A stretch of 64,000 nt of DNA from Achromobacter sp. B7 (GTDB lineage: Bacteria; Pseudomonadota; Gammaproteobacteria; Burkholderiales; Burkholderiaceae_B), in the NCBI RefSeq assembly GCF_003600685.1, contig NZ_CP032084.1, forward strand, positions 2,480,001 through 2,544,000, in the 5' to 3' direction. The notes beneath the pieces are model-generated. The model saw only the letters and a program-made list of their open reading frames with translations, was not told the origin of the DNA and did not search any database. Each line of letters opens with the position of its first letter. Position 1 is the first letter of the stretch. This document shows positions 1-8,198 of the stretch, in pieces. The position numbers were made by a program, and so were the translations under genes.

Positions 1-252
1 AAAACCGTCAACGCTATCAATGACTTATGGGCTATTTTCGCGACGCCGCCCGCGCTGCGTTGCGCCAATCACCCGGAATTGCCGGAATTTCCAACGCAAA
101 ACGGGCCATATCTGGCCCGTTTAAAAATTAGCAGTGCTTTATCAATGAGTTATAGCGGGTCAAATTTGGCTTGATCGGGCCAAATGTGGCCCAGCGGGTT
201 TGCTCCGCCCAGAACGAGGCAGACAAGATCGCCGTGCCGATAAACACCCGCC
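1..252. other. intergenic stretch with one hairpin
   Basis: No convincing coding region is visible at the window start. The only clear structure is the hairpin at 99-122, annotated separately. The gene that this region would follow lies outside the window. Confidence 0.5.
99..122. terminator. intrinsic terminator-like hairpin
   Basis: A perfect 10-bp stem (AAACGGGCCA / TGGCCCGTTT) encloses a 4-base loop. The outer A/T pairs give short T runs on both strands. It probably ends the minus-strand catabolic operon, a gene upstream of the window, or both. Confidence 0.6.
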
Positions 253-1020
253 TTAGATACCCGCGAACCGTTCCGCCAACGCATCGCAATGCCGCACCAA
301 GATCGCCGCGTCCACGCCGACCGCCGTAAACAAACTCCCTGCCTCGATATAGCGCCGCGCCAGCGCCTCATCGCCCGTCAACACGCCCGGCGCCTTGCCT
401 GCCGCGCGTACCCGCCGAATGGCGCGTTCCACTTCGGCCACCACCTTCGGATGCTGCGGCTCGCCGGGATATCCCAAGCTGGCAGCCAGATCCGCGGGGC
501 CGATAAACACCCCATCGACGCCATCCACTGCAATGATGGCGTCTAGGTTCTCCAGCGCTTCGCCCGTCTCGGCCTGCACTAGCAAACACAATTCCTCTTC
601 GCAACGGCGCATATAGTCCGCCACACGCCCATACCGCGTTGCGCGCATCGTGCCGCTAACGCCCCGCACGCCGCGCGGCGCATAACGCATACCCGCCACC
701 GCGCTTTGCGCCTCGTCCGCGTTCTGCATATACGGCAGCAACAAGGTCTGCGCGCCGATATCCAGATACTGTTTGATCTGCACCTTGTCATTCCAAGACG
801 GGCGCACCACCGGATGGCTCTTATACGCGCCAGCCGCCTGCAACTGCGCCATTACCGTCGGCAGCACCACGGGCGTGTGCTCGGTATCCAGCAGCAGCCA
901 ATCAAAGCCGCTGGCCGCGACCAGTTCGGTACTGTTCGCATTCCCAAGCGTGACCCACAGCCCGGTTTGATGACGCTGTTCACGCAGCGCGCGTTTAAAC
1001 GTATTGATGGGGAGTTCCAT
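253..1020 (-). CDS. hpaI: HpcH/HpaI-family aldolase (4-hydroxy-2-oxoheptanedioate aldolase type)
   Basis: This is a 255-residue class II pyruvate aldolase, close to the usual family length. Residues matching the catalytic set of HpaI are visible: H48 in DTEH, R73 in RPSW, the metal-binding E151 in QAETGE and D177 in GPADLAASLGYPGE. The expected reaction is cleavage of a 4-hydroxy-2-oxo acid to pyruvate and an aldehyde (succinic semialdehyde in homoprotocatechuate breakdown). The start is the ATG at 1020, where similarity begins; the open frame upstream is in shadow of the next gene. It is the last gene of a minus-strand operon, 10 bases after the hydratase gene. The physiological substrate is inferred, because no ring-cleavage dioxygenase lies nearby. 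Confidence 0.85.
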   Translation of the reverse strand: MELPINTFKRALREQRHQTGLWVTLGNANSTELVAASGFDWLLLDTEHTPVVLPTVMAQLQAAGAYKSHPVVRPSWNDKVQIKQYLDIGAQTLLLPYMQNADEAQSAVAGMRYAPRGVRGVSGTMRATRYGRVADYMRRCEEELCLLVQAETGEALENLDAIIAVDGVDGVFIGPADLAASLGYPGEPQHPKVVAEVERAIRRVRAAGKAPGVLTGDEALARRYIEAGSLFTAVGVDAAILVRHCDALAERFAGI

Positions 1021-1030
1021 GCGCGCCGCC

Positions 1031-1813
1031 TTATGAGAAGTGCACCGAGATGCTGCCCAGCTTGCCGTAGTCCGCATGCAGCGTATCGCCGCGTTTGACC
1101 GCAACGGTGCGTGTGAAGGACCCCGCCAGCACGATGTGCCCGGCTTCCAGCCCGGCGTCGTGCTGCGCAAGCTTGTTCGCCAACCACGCAATACCCAACG
1201 CCGGATGCCCCAGCACCGCCGCCGACACACCCGATTCTTCGATCACGCCATTTTTCAGCAGTAGGGCGCCGACCCAGCGCAGATCAATATCCATCGGCCG
1301 CACCGGCCGGCCGCCCAGCACGATGCCGGCGCACGCGGCGTTATCAGCAATGTTGTCCACAATGCGGCGCGGGTATTTACTGCGGCCGTCGATCAGTTCC
1401 AGCGCCGGCACCACGTAATCCGTAGCATCCAGCACGTCGAACAGGCTCACATCCGGGCCTCGCAAGGGCTTGCCCAGCACGAAAGCCAGCTCGACTTCCA
1501 CGCGCGGCACGATCAGCTTGTCGGTGGGAATGGTCTGCCCATCTTGAAAGAACATCGTGTCCAGCAAATGGCCGTAGTCCGGCTCGTCGATACCGACGGT
1601 GCTTTGCATCGCCTTGGACGTCAGGCCGATCTTGTGGCCGCGCAGCTTGGCGCCGTCGGCAATCTTCTGGTCGATATTGCGTTGCTGGATGGCATACGCA
1701 TCGGCAATCTCAATACCGGGGAACGCCTTGTCAAGCTGCGTGGTGGGCACGCCGCTGCGCTCGGCTTCAAGCAGCAGGCTGGCGGCGCGGGCGCGGTCTT
1801 CGTCGTTAAGCAT
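1031..1813 (-). CDS. hpaH: 2-oxo-hept-4-ene-1,7-dioate hydratase (HpaH type)
   Basis: The 260-residue protein belongs to the FAH-fold hydratase/decarboxylase family (MhpD/HpaH). The metal ligands expected from HpaH are present at E106 and E108 (VEVELAF) and E139 (PALEL). It should add water to a 2-oxo-4-enoic dioate to give the substrate of the neighbouring HpaI-type aldolase, so the two form a lower meta-cleavage pair. The start is the ATG at 1813; the longer frame overlaps the upstream gene. It lies 13 bases downstream of the FAH-family gene in the same operon. Family assignment is firm and the exact substrate is inferred. Confidence 0.85.
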   Translation of the reverse strand: MLNDEDRARAASLLLEAERSGVPTTQLDKAFPGIEIADAYAIQQRNIDQKIADGAKLRGHKIGLTSKAMQSTVGIDEPDYGHLLDTMFFQDGQTIPTDKLIVPRVEVELAFVLGKPLRGPDVSLFDVLDATDYVVPALELIDGRSKYPRRIVDNIADNAACAGIVLGGRPVRPMDIDLRWVGALLLKNGVIEESGVSAAVLGHPALGIAWLANKLAQHDAGLEAGHIVLAGSFTRTVAVKRGDTLHADYGKLGSISVHFS

Positions 1814-1826
1814 GGAAGGCTCCTGA

Positions 1827-2696
1827 TCAGTGCGCGGCGACTTCGTCGGCCACGGGGTTGGACAACACGCCGATGCCGGCCACTTCGACTTCAACCACAT
1901 CGCCCGGCTTCAAAAAGCGCGGCGGCGTGAAGCGCACGCCCGCGCCAATCGGTGTGCCGGTCGAGATCACATCGCCGGGTTGCAGCGTGGTCCAGATGGA
2001 GATGTAGCGGATCAGTTCCGCGAATGGAAACATCAGGTTGTCGGTGGCGTCTTGCTGGCGCAGTTCGCCGTTCACGCGCGTGGTCACCGTCAACGGCGCG
2101 GTGGGATCGAACTCGTCGGCCGTTACTATCCACGGCCCCATGGACCCGCTCGCGTCAAAGTTCTTGCCCTGCGTTACGTTGAACTTGCCGTGCTTGATCC
2201 AGTCGCGCACCGTGCCTTCGTTCAGGCAGGTCAGGCCCGCGACGTGGCTCCAGGCGTCTTCGGCGGCAATGCGGCGGCCGGCCTTGCCGATGATGATGGC
2301 GATCTCGCCTTCGTAATCCAGTTGCTCGGATTCCGGGGGGCGAAGCAAGGGTTCGCCATGGCCCACGAACGAACCCGGAAAGCGCGGGAACACGCTGGGG
2401 TAGGCGGGCGGCGCGCTGCCGTCTTTATATTCTTCGTTGCGCTTGCCGTAGTTCACGCCGACGCAGATGATTTTTTCTGGCGAAGGAATCGGCGGCAACA
2501 GCCGCACTTCGTTCAGCTTGTGCGTGGCGGGAAGCGAGTCCGCCAATTCGGCCAGCGCGGGCAGGGCATCGGCTTCCAGCGCAGCGCGCAGGCTGTCATA
2601 ACCATGGCCATGTTGATCCAAGGCCACGATCTGGTCCTGGCCGCGCAACGCACCAAAGTGCGTGCGGCCTTCATGCGTATAAGTCAGCAGTTTCAT
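1827..2696 (-). CDS. fumarylacetoacetate hydrolase (FAH) family protein
   Basis: A 289-residue two-part FAH-family protein. The N-terminal ~70 residues form the small domain. The FAH core begins near ICVGVNYGKRNEEYKDG (residues 77-93), followed by the metal-binding pair E129 and E131 (DYEGEIAIIIG) and the late motif STGTPIGAGVRFTPPRFLKPGD. Members hydrolyse or decarboxylate 2,4-dioxo acids, or isomerise/decarboxylate as HpaG does. The usual NDVTARD-like stretch reads LNEGTVRDW here, a mild deviation at a normally conserved metal-site segment. The ATG overlaps the stop of the upstream amidohydrolase gene (ATGA, 2693-2696), so the two are translationally coupled. Which of the family reactions it carries out cannot be told from the sequence. 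Confidence 0.8.
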   Translation of the reverse strand: MKLLTYTHEGRTHFGALRGQDQIVALDQHGHGYDSLRAALEADALPALAELADSLPATHKLNEVRLLPPIPSPEKIICVGVNYGKRNEEYKDGSAPPAYPSVFPRFPGSFVGHGEPLLRPPESEQLDYEGEIAIIIGKAGRRIAAEDAWSHVAGLTCLNEGTVRDWIKHGKFNVTQGKNFDASGSMGPWIVTADEFDPTAPLTVTTRVNGELRQQDATDNLMFPFAELIRYISIWTTLQPGDVISTGTPIGAGVRFTPPRFLKPGDVVEVEVAGIGVLSNPVADEVAAH

Positions 2697-3670
2697 TCGT
2701 CGAATCCAAACAAGCGAGCGGGGTTGTCCACCAGGATTTTCTTAAGCGTCGCGGCGTCGCCCGCATAACGCGCCAACTGGTCCACCAACTGGCCCTCGTC
2801 GGGCGTGGGCTTGGTGGAGACGGGATGTGGCCAGTCGCTGCCCCACATCACGCGGTCGGGGTTGGCGGCGATCAGCGCTTGCGCAAGCGGCGTCACATCG
2901 TCCCAAGGGGGACCGCTGCGTGAGATCTTTTCCGTCAACGACAACATCACCCAGAAGTTGCCGCGAGGTAGCAACGATTCCAGCAACTGCCGAGTCGGGT
3001 CCGCCGCGCCCGCAGTGGGATCGGCGCGCCCCATGTGATCCAGCAGCACCGGAATATCCAACCGTTCAAACTGCGCCGCCTGCGCCATCATGCCGTCGGG
3101 CTCTGGCTGGAACTTGGCGTACCAACCCAGTTCACGAATGCGCGCAATGGCGCGGTCAAACACGGCGGGCGCCATGCTGATGCCCAAGCCCTGCCGCGTA
3201 AAACGCGCCCCGCGCACGCCCGCATCGTGCAGCTTCTGAATGTAGGCGTCGTCACGCTCGGCCAGCACCACCGCATTCGCGCAACCGCGATACGACGGGC
3301 CGGCGGCGGCCAGGCCGTCCAGCACCACCTGGTGATCCGCCCCGTAGGTGGTGGCCTGCACGATCACGCCGCGCTCGATGCCCAGCAGGCGGTGCAGGCC
3401 CAGCGCGGTCTCGATGGTGGCGCTGGGCATCTCGTACGCCGCGCCGGGGCGAACCGGGTAACGGTCTGCGGAGCCGAATACGTGAAACTGGCTATCGCAG
3501 GCCTTAGGCGGTAGCCGGGTAGCGGGCGCAGTGGGGCGGGGATTAAAGGGTTGGTACTGCGAGGGGGAATATTGCGGGGCTTGATGCTTCGATGCTGAAT
3601 TCTGCACGGCTTGATTCTGCGAACTTTGGCTTTGATTCATTTGGCCCTGAGTCATTTGGCTTTGAGTCAT
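2693..3670 (-). CDS. amidohydrolase-2 family protein (lactonase-like) with Gln/Ser-rich N-terminus
   Basis: This 325-residue TIM-barrel protein resembles 2-pyrone-4,6-dicarboxylate lactonases and sugar lactone isomerases of the amidohydrolase_2 family. Motifs are DSQFHVFG (residues 59-66), LLDHMGRADP, and WGSDWPHP near the C-terminus with the conserved Asp. The first His of the usual HxH is Gln61, so a metal-free or altered centre is possible; this variation is known in some subfamilies. Residues 1-50 are an unusual Gln/Ser/Pro-rich extension containing three in-frame Met codons (1, 6, 11), and the DNA there is a short imperfect repeat. It probably opens a lactone or related ring in the pathway feeding the FAH, hydratase and aldolase genes downstream. 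Confidence 0.75.
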   Translation of the reverse strand: MTQSQMTQGQMNQSQSSQNQAVQNSASKHQAPQYSPSQYQPFNPRPTAPATRLPPKACDSQFHVFGSADRYPVRPGAAYEMPSATIETALGLHRLLGIERGVIVQATTYGADHQVVLDGLAAAGPSYRGCANAVVLAERDDAYIQKLHDAGVRGARFTRQGLGISMAPAVFDRAIARIRELGWYAKFQPEPDGMMAQAAQFERLDIPVLLDHMGRADPTAGAADPTRQLLESLLPRGNFWVMLSLTEKISRSGPPWDDVTPLAQALIAANPDRVMWGSDWPHPVSTKPTPDEGQLVDQLARYAGDAATLKKILVDNPARLFGFDE

Positions 3671-3682
3671 CGTCTGTCTCCC

Positions 3683-4063
3683 TTACCCGATCACGGCCAC
3701 AAAATCGCATTCGATCAGCTTGTCGCCATCCAGATCCGCCTGCATCGTGTGCCGCGCCGGGCGGTTCTCCGCATCCGGAAACGCTTGCAGCCACACCGCA
3801 TTCAGCGCCGCGCGCTGGCTGCGGTCGCGCATCCACACCGTCATCTTCGCGATGTGATCCAGCGAGCCGCCGCCCGCTTCCACAATGCGCCGCACGTGGT
3901 CGAACATCAGTTCGCACTGGCGCTCCAACGTCGCGCCGTACGCGCCCGTGGCGGGGTCGGTGCCTTGGATGCTGCCCGAATACAGCATGGGCCCAATCCG
4001 GCACGCGGCCGGAATGGGGTTCTTGTGGCTGAAGCCTTCGGCGTAAATGCTGCGTCTGCTCAT
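3683..4063 (-). CDS. RidA/YjgF/TdcF-family protein
   Basis: A 126-residue RidA-superfamily protein, the normal size for this trimeric fold. The C-terminal block RPARHT ... KLIECDFVAVIG carries the Arg and acidic residues that bind the carboxylate in deaminating RidA members. Such proteins hydrolyse enamine/imine intermediates; some are 2-aminomuconate deaminases in aromatic catabolism. Its place between a Bug receptor and ring-opening hydrolases favours a catabolic rather than housekeeping role. The start is the ATG at 4063 (MSRRSIY); the 19 extra upstream codons do not look conserved in type. It lies 12 bases before the amidohydrolase start. Confidence 0.8.
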   Translation of the reverse strand: MSRRSIYAEGFSHKNPIPAACRIGPMLYSGSIQGTDPATGAYGATLERQCELMFDHVRRIVEAGGGSLDHIAKMTVWMRDRSQRAALNAVWLQAFPDAENRPARHTMQADLDGDKLIECDFVAVIG

Positions 4064-4199
4064 GGCGGGTTCCGTTTGGAAAGAAGAGGGTGGGGCGGCA
4101 TCGCGGCCATGACCAGGCAAGGCCGCGATGCGTTCGGTTTTCTGGGCGTGGCTGCTGGCGGGTCAGGCCAGGCTGCGGTCCGGCGGCGGTGGTCTGCCC

Positions 4200-5168
4200 T
4201 TAGTTCGCCGTGATGCCCGCACGCTTGATGATCGGCGTCCAGCGCGCGTCTTCCGCTGCCAGATAGCGCGTGAATTCCTCGGGCGAGCTGCCGCGCGCCT
4301 CGGCGCCCAGCTCATCAAAACGCTGAATGATCGTCGGCTGCGCCAGAATCTTGGTCAGCGCCTCGCTCAAGCGCTTCTGCACATCCGGCGGCGTGCCCTT
4401 CGGCGCAAGCAGCCCGGTAAACGTGGCCGCCTCCATGCCCTGCACACCCGCTTCCGCAAACGTCGGCACGTCCGGCATCGACGGCACGCGCTTGGCCGTC
4501 GTCACCGCCAAGGCGCGCAAGCGGCCTTCCTTCACATACGGCAGCGCCACCGAAATCTGATCAAAGTTGAAATCCACCTGCCCGCCCAACAGATCGGTCG
4601 TGGCCGGCGCGTTGCCCTTGTACTGCGCCGTCGTCCAACGCGCGCCCGTCAACGACTGCAACAGCTCGCTGACCAGATGATTCGTGGTCCCCGCACCCGG
4701 AGACGCCATGTTCAGCTTGCCCGGCTCCTTCTTCGCCAGCGCCAGCAACTCAGCCAGCGTCTTCGCCGGCAAGCTCGGCTTCACCTGCAACACCAGCGGC
4801 GTGTACGACACCGAACTGATCGGCGCAAAGTCCCGATCCCACTTGTACGCATCCCGCTTGAAAATCAGCGGCGAGAACAGCAGCGGCCCGTTCGCCGCCA
4901 TGAACAAGGTGTAGCCATCGGGCTCGGACCGCGCCACCTGCTCACCGGCAATCATCCCGCCCGCACCCGGCTTGTTCTCGACAATAAACGGCTGCCCAAA
5001 CGCCGCCTGCAAACCCGGCGCAATCAGCCGCGCCGCCACATCCACATTGCCGCCCGGCGGATAGGGCACCACGATCTTCACGGGTTTCTCGGGCCACGCG
5101 GCGTGCGCCATGGAAGTCAGAACGGTCAGCGCCACCGTGGCGCAGGCGCGAAGCGCATTGCGATGCAT
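4200..5168 (-). CDS. Bug/TctC-family periplasmic solute receptor
   Basis: A 322-residue Bug-family receptor with a cleavable signal peptide (about residues 1-23, ending SMAHA before AWPEKPV). The family signature KIVVPYPPGGNVD and the central AGTTNHLV segment are present. Bug proteins bind carboxylates or aromatic acids in the periplasm, often without a linked tctAB permease, as here. It is the first gene of the minus-strand catabolic operon and so probably captures the substrate degraded by the enzymes downstream. It is 136 bases upstream of the RidA-like gene, a looser link than among the others. Confidence 0.88.
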   Translation of the reverse strand: MHRNALRACATVALTVLTSMAHAAWPEKPVKIVVPYPPGGNVDVAARLIAPGLQAAFGQPFIVENKPGAGGMIAGEQVARSEPDGYTLFMAANGPLLFSPLIFKRDAYKWDRDFAPISSVSYTPLVLQVKPSLPAKTLAELLALAKKEPGKLNMASPGAGTTNHLVSELLQSLTGARWTTAQYKGNAPATTDLLGGQVDFNFDQISVALPYVKEGRLRALAVTTAKRVPSMPDVPTFAEAGVQGMEAATFTGLLAPKGTPPDVQKRLSEALTKILAQPTIIQRFDELGAEARGSSPEEFTRYLAAEDARWTPIIKRAGITAN

Positions 5169-5416
5169 GGTTTGTCTCCTGGTCGTGTCATCACGTTTTG
5201 TTTGTTGTGTTTGACGACACTCTAGAAATTCCCGCGCCGCTGAACAATCCGAATTTCAAGAAAAGTTCCGGATGTTGGACTCTTTTGGCAGGTTGTATTG
5301 CGGACAGCTTTTGGCATGACCGCGTTTCGCCGCAGAATTACCCTGGGCGCCTATTGCGCACGCGGTTTTATTCATTGTTGAATGTTCAATATCCGGACTA
5401 CGGAGCCAGACCCACC
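5169..5416. promoter_or_regulatory. divergent promoter region of the catabolic operon
   Basis: This 248-base gap separates the Bug gene (minus) from the flavin reductase-like gene (plus). It must hold both promoters, and probably the IclR binding site. I could not pick an operator with confidence. Confidence 0.4.
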
Positions 5417-6049
5417 ATGCACTTTCCCGCCAGCGACCTGAACCCCGAGCAAACCTACCGCCTGATGAGCGGCATCGTCGTGCCCCGGCCCATCGCCTGG
5501 ATCAGCAGCGTCAACGCCCACGGCGGCGTCAACCTGGCGCCGTTCAGCTGCTACACCTTCGTCTCAAACAAACCCCCCATGATCGGCGTCAACATCGGCC
5601 GCAAAGCCGGCAAACGCAAAGACACCGCCGAGAACATCCTGGCCAACCGCCACTTCGTCGTCAACGTCGCCGACGAAACCTTGCTTGATCCCCTGCACGA
5701 CAGCGCCCAAGAACACCCGCCCGAAGTCAGCGAAGTCGACGTGCTGGGTTTAAGCGTACTTCCCGGCGCCGTTATCGCAACGCCCAGACTTGCCGCCGCG
5801 CCCATCAGCCTGGAATGCCGCTTTCATAGCGTCACCCCGTTTGGCGACACCGGCGCGGAGTTCTTCGTGGGCGAAGTGGTGATGTTCCATATACGCGATG
5901 GCCTGCTGCAAGACGGCAAGATCGATTCGGCATTACTACGCCCCATCTGCCGCATCGGCGGCCCCAACTACGCATCGCTAGGCCCCATCGTCACCAAGCG
6001 CGGTATTCAGCAGACGCCCAAATCCATTATCAAACCGGAGGCCACGTGA
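5417..6049 (+). CDS. flavin reductase-like FMN-binding split-barrel protein
   Basis: The 210-residue protein has the N-terminal block SGIVVPRPIAWISS and NLAPFSCYTFVSNKPPM typical of the DIM6/NTAB flavin reductase-like family. These proteins bind FMN and either supply reduced flavin to a monooxygenase or act on small aromatic substrates. The start at 5417 (MHFPASDL) is preferred to longer in-frame options because the extra 73 codons run through the divergent promoter region. It overlaps the IclR gene by 4 bases (GTGA, 6046-6049), so the pair is co-translated. It most likely belongs to the same pathway as the divergent operon. Confidence 0.8.
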   Translation: MHFPASDLNPEQTYRLMSGIVVPRPIAWISSVNAHGGVNLAPFSCYTFVSNKPPMIGVNIGRKAGKRKDTAENILANRHFVVNVADETLLDPLHDSAQEHPPEVSEVDVLGLSVLPGAVIATPRLAAAPISLECRFHSVTPFGDTGAEFFVGEVVMFHIRDGLLQDGKIDSALLRPICRIGGPNYASLGPIVTKRGIQQTPKSIIKPEAT

Positions 6050-6834
6050 GCGAATCAGAAGATAAAAGCGCATCCGGCGCGCAGACCGTACGCAGAGCCT
6101 TGGCGCTGCTGCGGCTAATTGCGTGCGGACAAGAGCGGGGGGTAAGGCTGGTGGATCTGGAACGCATGTCCGGCTTGAATCGGCCCACCGTGCATCGCCT
6201 GCTGAAGACGCTGGTGCAAGAGGGCGCGGTTGAACAGGATGCAGAAACGCGACGGTATTTGATCGGGCAAGAGATCAGTTTGCTGGGGCTTGCCAGGACG
6301 CGGCGCTTTCCGCTGCTGACGCTGGCGGACCCGTATATGAGCGAGCTGGCCGATCAGGTGGGGGATACGGTGTTTTTGAGTATTCGACATGGGCACGATT
6401 CGATATGTATTGGGCGGCGGACGGGCAGGCATCCGATACAGGTGCTGTCGATTGAGGTGGGGGTTAGACGGCCGTTGGGCGTGGGAGTGTCGGGGGTGGC
6501 GTTGTTGGCGAGTTTGGGAAGGGAGGAGAGCGTGGAGTTGGTGCGGGGGAATGCGGCCAGGCTGGAGGTAATGGGGGAGCGGGTGGAGGATGTGATTGCG
6601 CGGGTTGAAGTGGCGAGAAGGGAGGGGATTGCGCATGCGGCGGCCGGGCTGATGCCGGGGACTAGCGCGGTGGCGGTGCCGGTGTTGACGGAGGGAGGGG
6701 TGGCGCTGGGGGCGATTACGGTGACGGCGATGGCGGAGAGGTTGGGGGTGGAGAGGTTTGGGATGGTGGTGGAGAGGATGAAGGCGGCGGCGGGGGGGAT
6801 TGCGGGGAGGTGGGGGCGGGTGGAGGGGAAATGA
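6046..6834 (+). CDS. IclR-family transcriptional regulator
   Basis: A 262-residue IclR regulator: an N-terminal winged helix (about residues 14-75, including MSGLNRPTVHRLLKTL) and a C-terminal ligand-binding domain with SIRHGHDSICIGRRTG and the late segment AGLMPGTSAVAVPV. It starts with GTG at 6046, overlapping the preceding stop. It probably controls the divergent Bug/aldolase operon in response to a pathway metabolite. From about 6430 to the stop, codons end almost exclusively in G and the sense strand becomes extremely G-rich, unlike the first third of the gene. Confidence 0.88.
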   Translation: MSESEDKSASGAQTVRRALALLRLIACGQERGVRLVDLERMSGLNRPTVHRLLKTLVQEGAVEQDAETRRYLIGQEISLLGLARTRRFPLLTLADPYMSELADQVGDTVFLSIRHGHDSICIGRRTGRHPIQVLSIEVGVRRPLGVGVSGVALLASLGREESVELVRGNAARLEVMGERVEDVIARVEVARREGIAHAAAGLMPGTSAVAVPVLTEGGVALGAITVTAMAERLGVERFGMVVERMKAAAGGIAGRWGRVEGK

Positions 6835-7239
6835 GAGGAAAGCTTGGAGGGTATTGAGGCCCTCGCGTCGGGACATTCACATTAAGAAAAGAGCGAGCGC
6901 AAGCATCAGATCGATATCTGCTTATGTATGGCCGCCTGCATGGAGCCTTAGATCTGCCGTAGATCAAAGTTAGTAACTAAGGTAACATTTAGAATCTTTG
7001 GCCGACCTTGGCCCCTGAAGTCTTGCTTCAGGGTAACGCGATCAGCATCGATTCGTTAAGCCAAGTTGTCATTTGCGGTTTGCTTGTGCATCAGCTTTGG
7101 CAAGGTCGGCGGGCATCACACCGCAAGAGCAGCCCAAGCACGGGACAGCACAATCCGCATCATCGGTCGGGACTCGGAGGAACGCGCGCATAAGCGCTTT
7201 CCGAGATAGAGAGTTTCTATCCTGCAACCTTAGAACGAG
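6835..7239. other. intergenic stretch; possible operator and hairpin
   Basis: About 400 bases without a supported gene. It contains a perfect short palindrome TTAGTAACTAA at 6970-6980, of the kind bound by dimeric regulators, and an 8-bp stem (CCCTGAAG/CTTCAGGG) at 7013-7033 without a T run. Short open frames here show no family features. Confidence 0.35.
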
Positions 7240-7899
7240 ATGTTGATGTTCCGTATCACTATCGCAGCAGCAGTTGTCCTCTCCCTCGGCGCTTGCACGA
7301 CCGTCAAGCACGCACCGATCTCCCAAGATTCCCTGAGCAAGCTGGAAGGAAAATCCATCGTTTCCTCCCGCTACGGCCAGCCCGACTTCACTGCCTTTAC
7401 CGCTGGCAAGGCTGCATTCGCGATGCTTGGCGCTGCCGCCATGGTCACGGAGGGCAATACCATCGTGAAAGAAAACGGCATCGAAGATCCAGCGATTGCG
7501 ATCTCTGCCGGACTGCAAAGCAAGCTAGCCAGCTTGAAGAACACGACGGCTGTGAATGCATCTGGCGTGGCCGCTAAAGATGATGTCGCAACGGTAGTCG
7601 CCGCCAGTCCAGGCGGCGATTATGTTTTGGACGTGAAGACGCTGACGTGGATGTTCAATTACTACCCGACGGATTGGGCGCATTACCGGGTCAGCTATAC
7701 GGCAAGGTTGCGGCTGATTGATGCGGCGACGAAGACTGTCGTGGCCGAATCGGCCTGCGCAGGGGTGCAGGGGGATGACAAGAACCCGCCGACGAAGGAT
7801 CAGTTGCTGGAGAACGGGGCTGGGATGTTGAAGGGATATTTGGCGAAGGCGGGAGAGGCTTGCACGGAGGTGCTGGCTCGGGAGGTTTTGAAACTTTAA
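7240..7899 (+). CDS. predicted outer-membrane lipoprotein
   Basis: A 219-residue protein with a short hydrophobic signal and lipobox LSLGAC (Cys19), so it is probably lipid-anchored. The mature part begins TTVKHAPISQDS and has no enzyme motif I recognise; WMFNYYPTDWAHYRVSYTARLRLID suggests a beta-rich fold. Two Cys residues in the second half (ESACAG, GEACTE) could form a disulfide. ATG at 7240 or the in-frame ATG at 7246 could serve as start. It stands alone between the IclR gene and the low-GC island. As in iclR, codons near the 3' end shift to G endings. Confidence 0.75.
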   Translation: MLMFRITIAAAVVLSLGACTTVKHAPISQDSLSKLEGKSIVSSRYGQPDFTAFTAGKAAFAMLGAAAMVTEGNTIVKENGIEDPAIAISAGLQSKLASLKNTTAVNASGVAAKDDVATVVAASPGGDYVLDVKTLTWMFNYYPTDWAHYRVSYTARLRLIDAATKTVVAESACAGVQGDDKNPPTKDQLLENGAGMLKGYLAKAGEACTEVLAREVLKL

Positions 7900-8198
7900 A
7901 AGTTCTCAGGGCAGAATATCCCTTGAGTCGATAAGCTGACTGCCTTGCCTTTCTGTGCGGGACCCGAATCTAAATTGAGTGCGCCAACGAATCTCCCAAT
8001 TCTATCGGCCCAAGTTAGGAACTCTCTTTAATTTATATTAAAAAACTTAAGCTAGAAGGTTTTTAGAAGAGGTTTTGATTCGCATTACGGCAGATGCAAA
8101 TAAAAAAACTCGTAACTCATAAGTTCTTATCTTCTTAATGGCGTCGAGCCGGAATTTAGCTTCGGATAATACGAAATTTGAAATAAATTGGATTGTAT
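7900..8198. other. AT-rich left boundary of the first accessory island
   Basis: About 300 bases in which composition changes from core GC-rich to AT-rich; the stretch 8030-8110 is especially rich in A and T. It should hold the promoter of the TIR-NACHT gene. No attachment-site repeat or tRNA was recognised. Confidence 0.5.

Noticed and set aside
4128..5225. Arg-rich plus-strand frame opposite the Bug receptor gene
   Set aside because: Extreme Arg/His content and no domains; the minus strand encodes a complete Bug protein with a signal peptide.
7008..7193. Short frame before the lipoprotein gene
   Set aside because: No ribosome site and no protein-like pattern.
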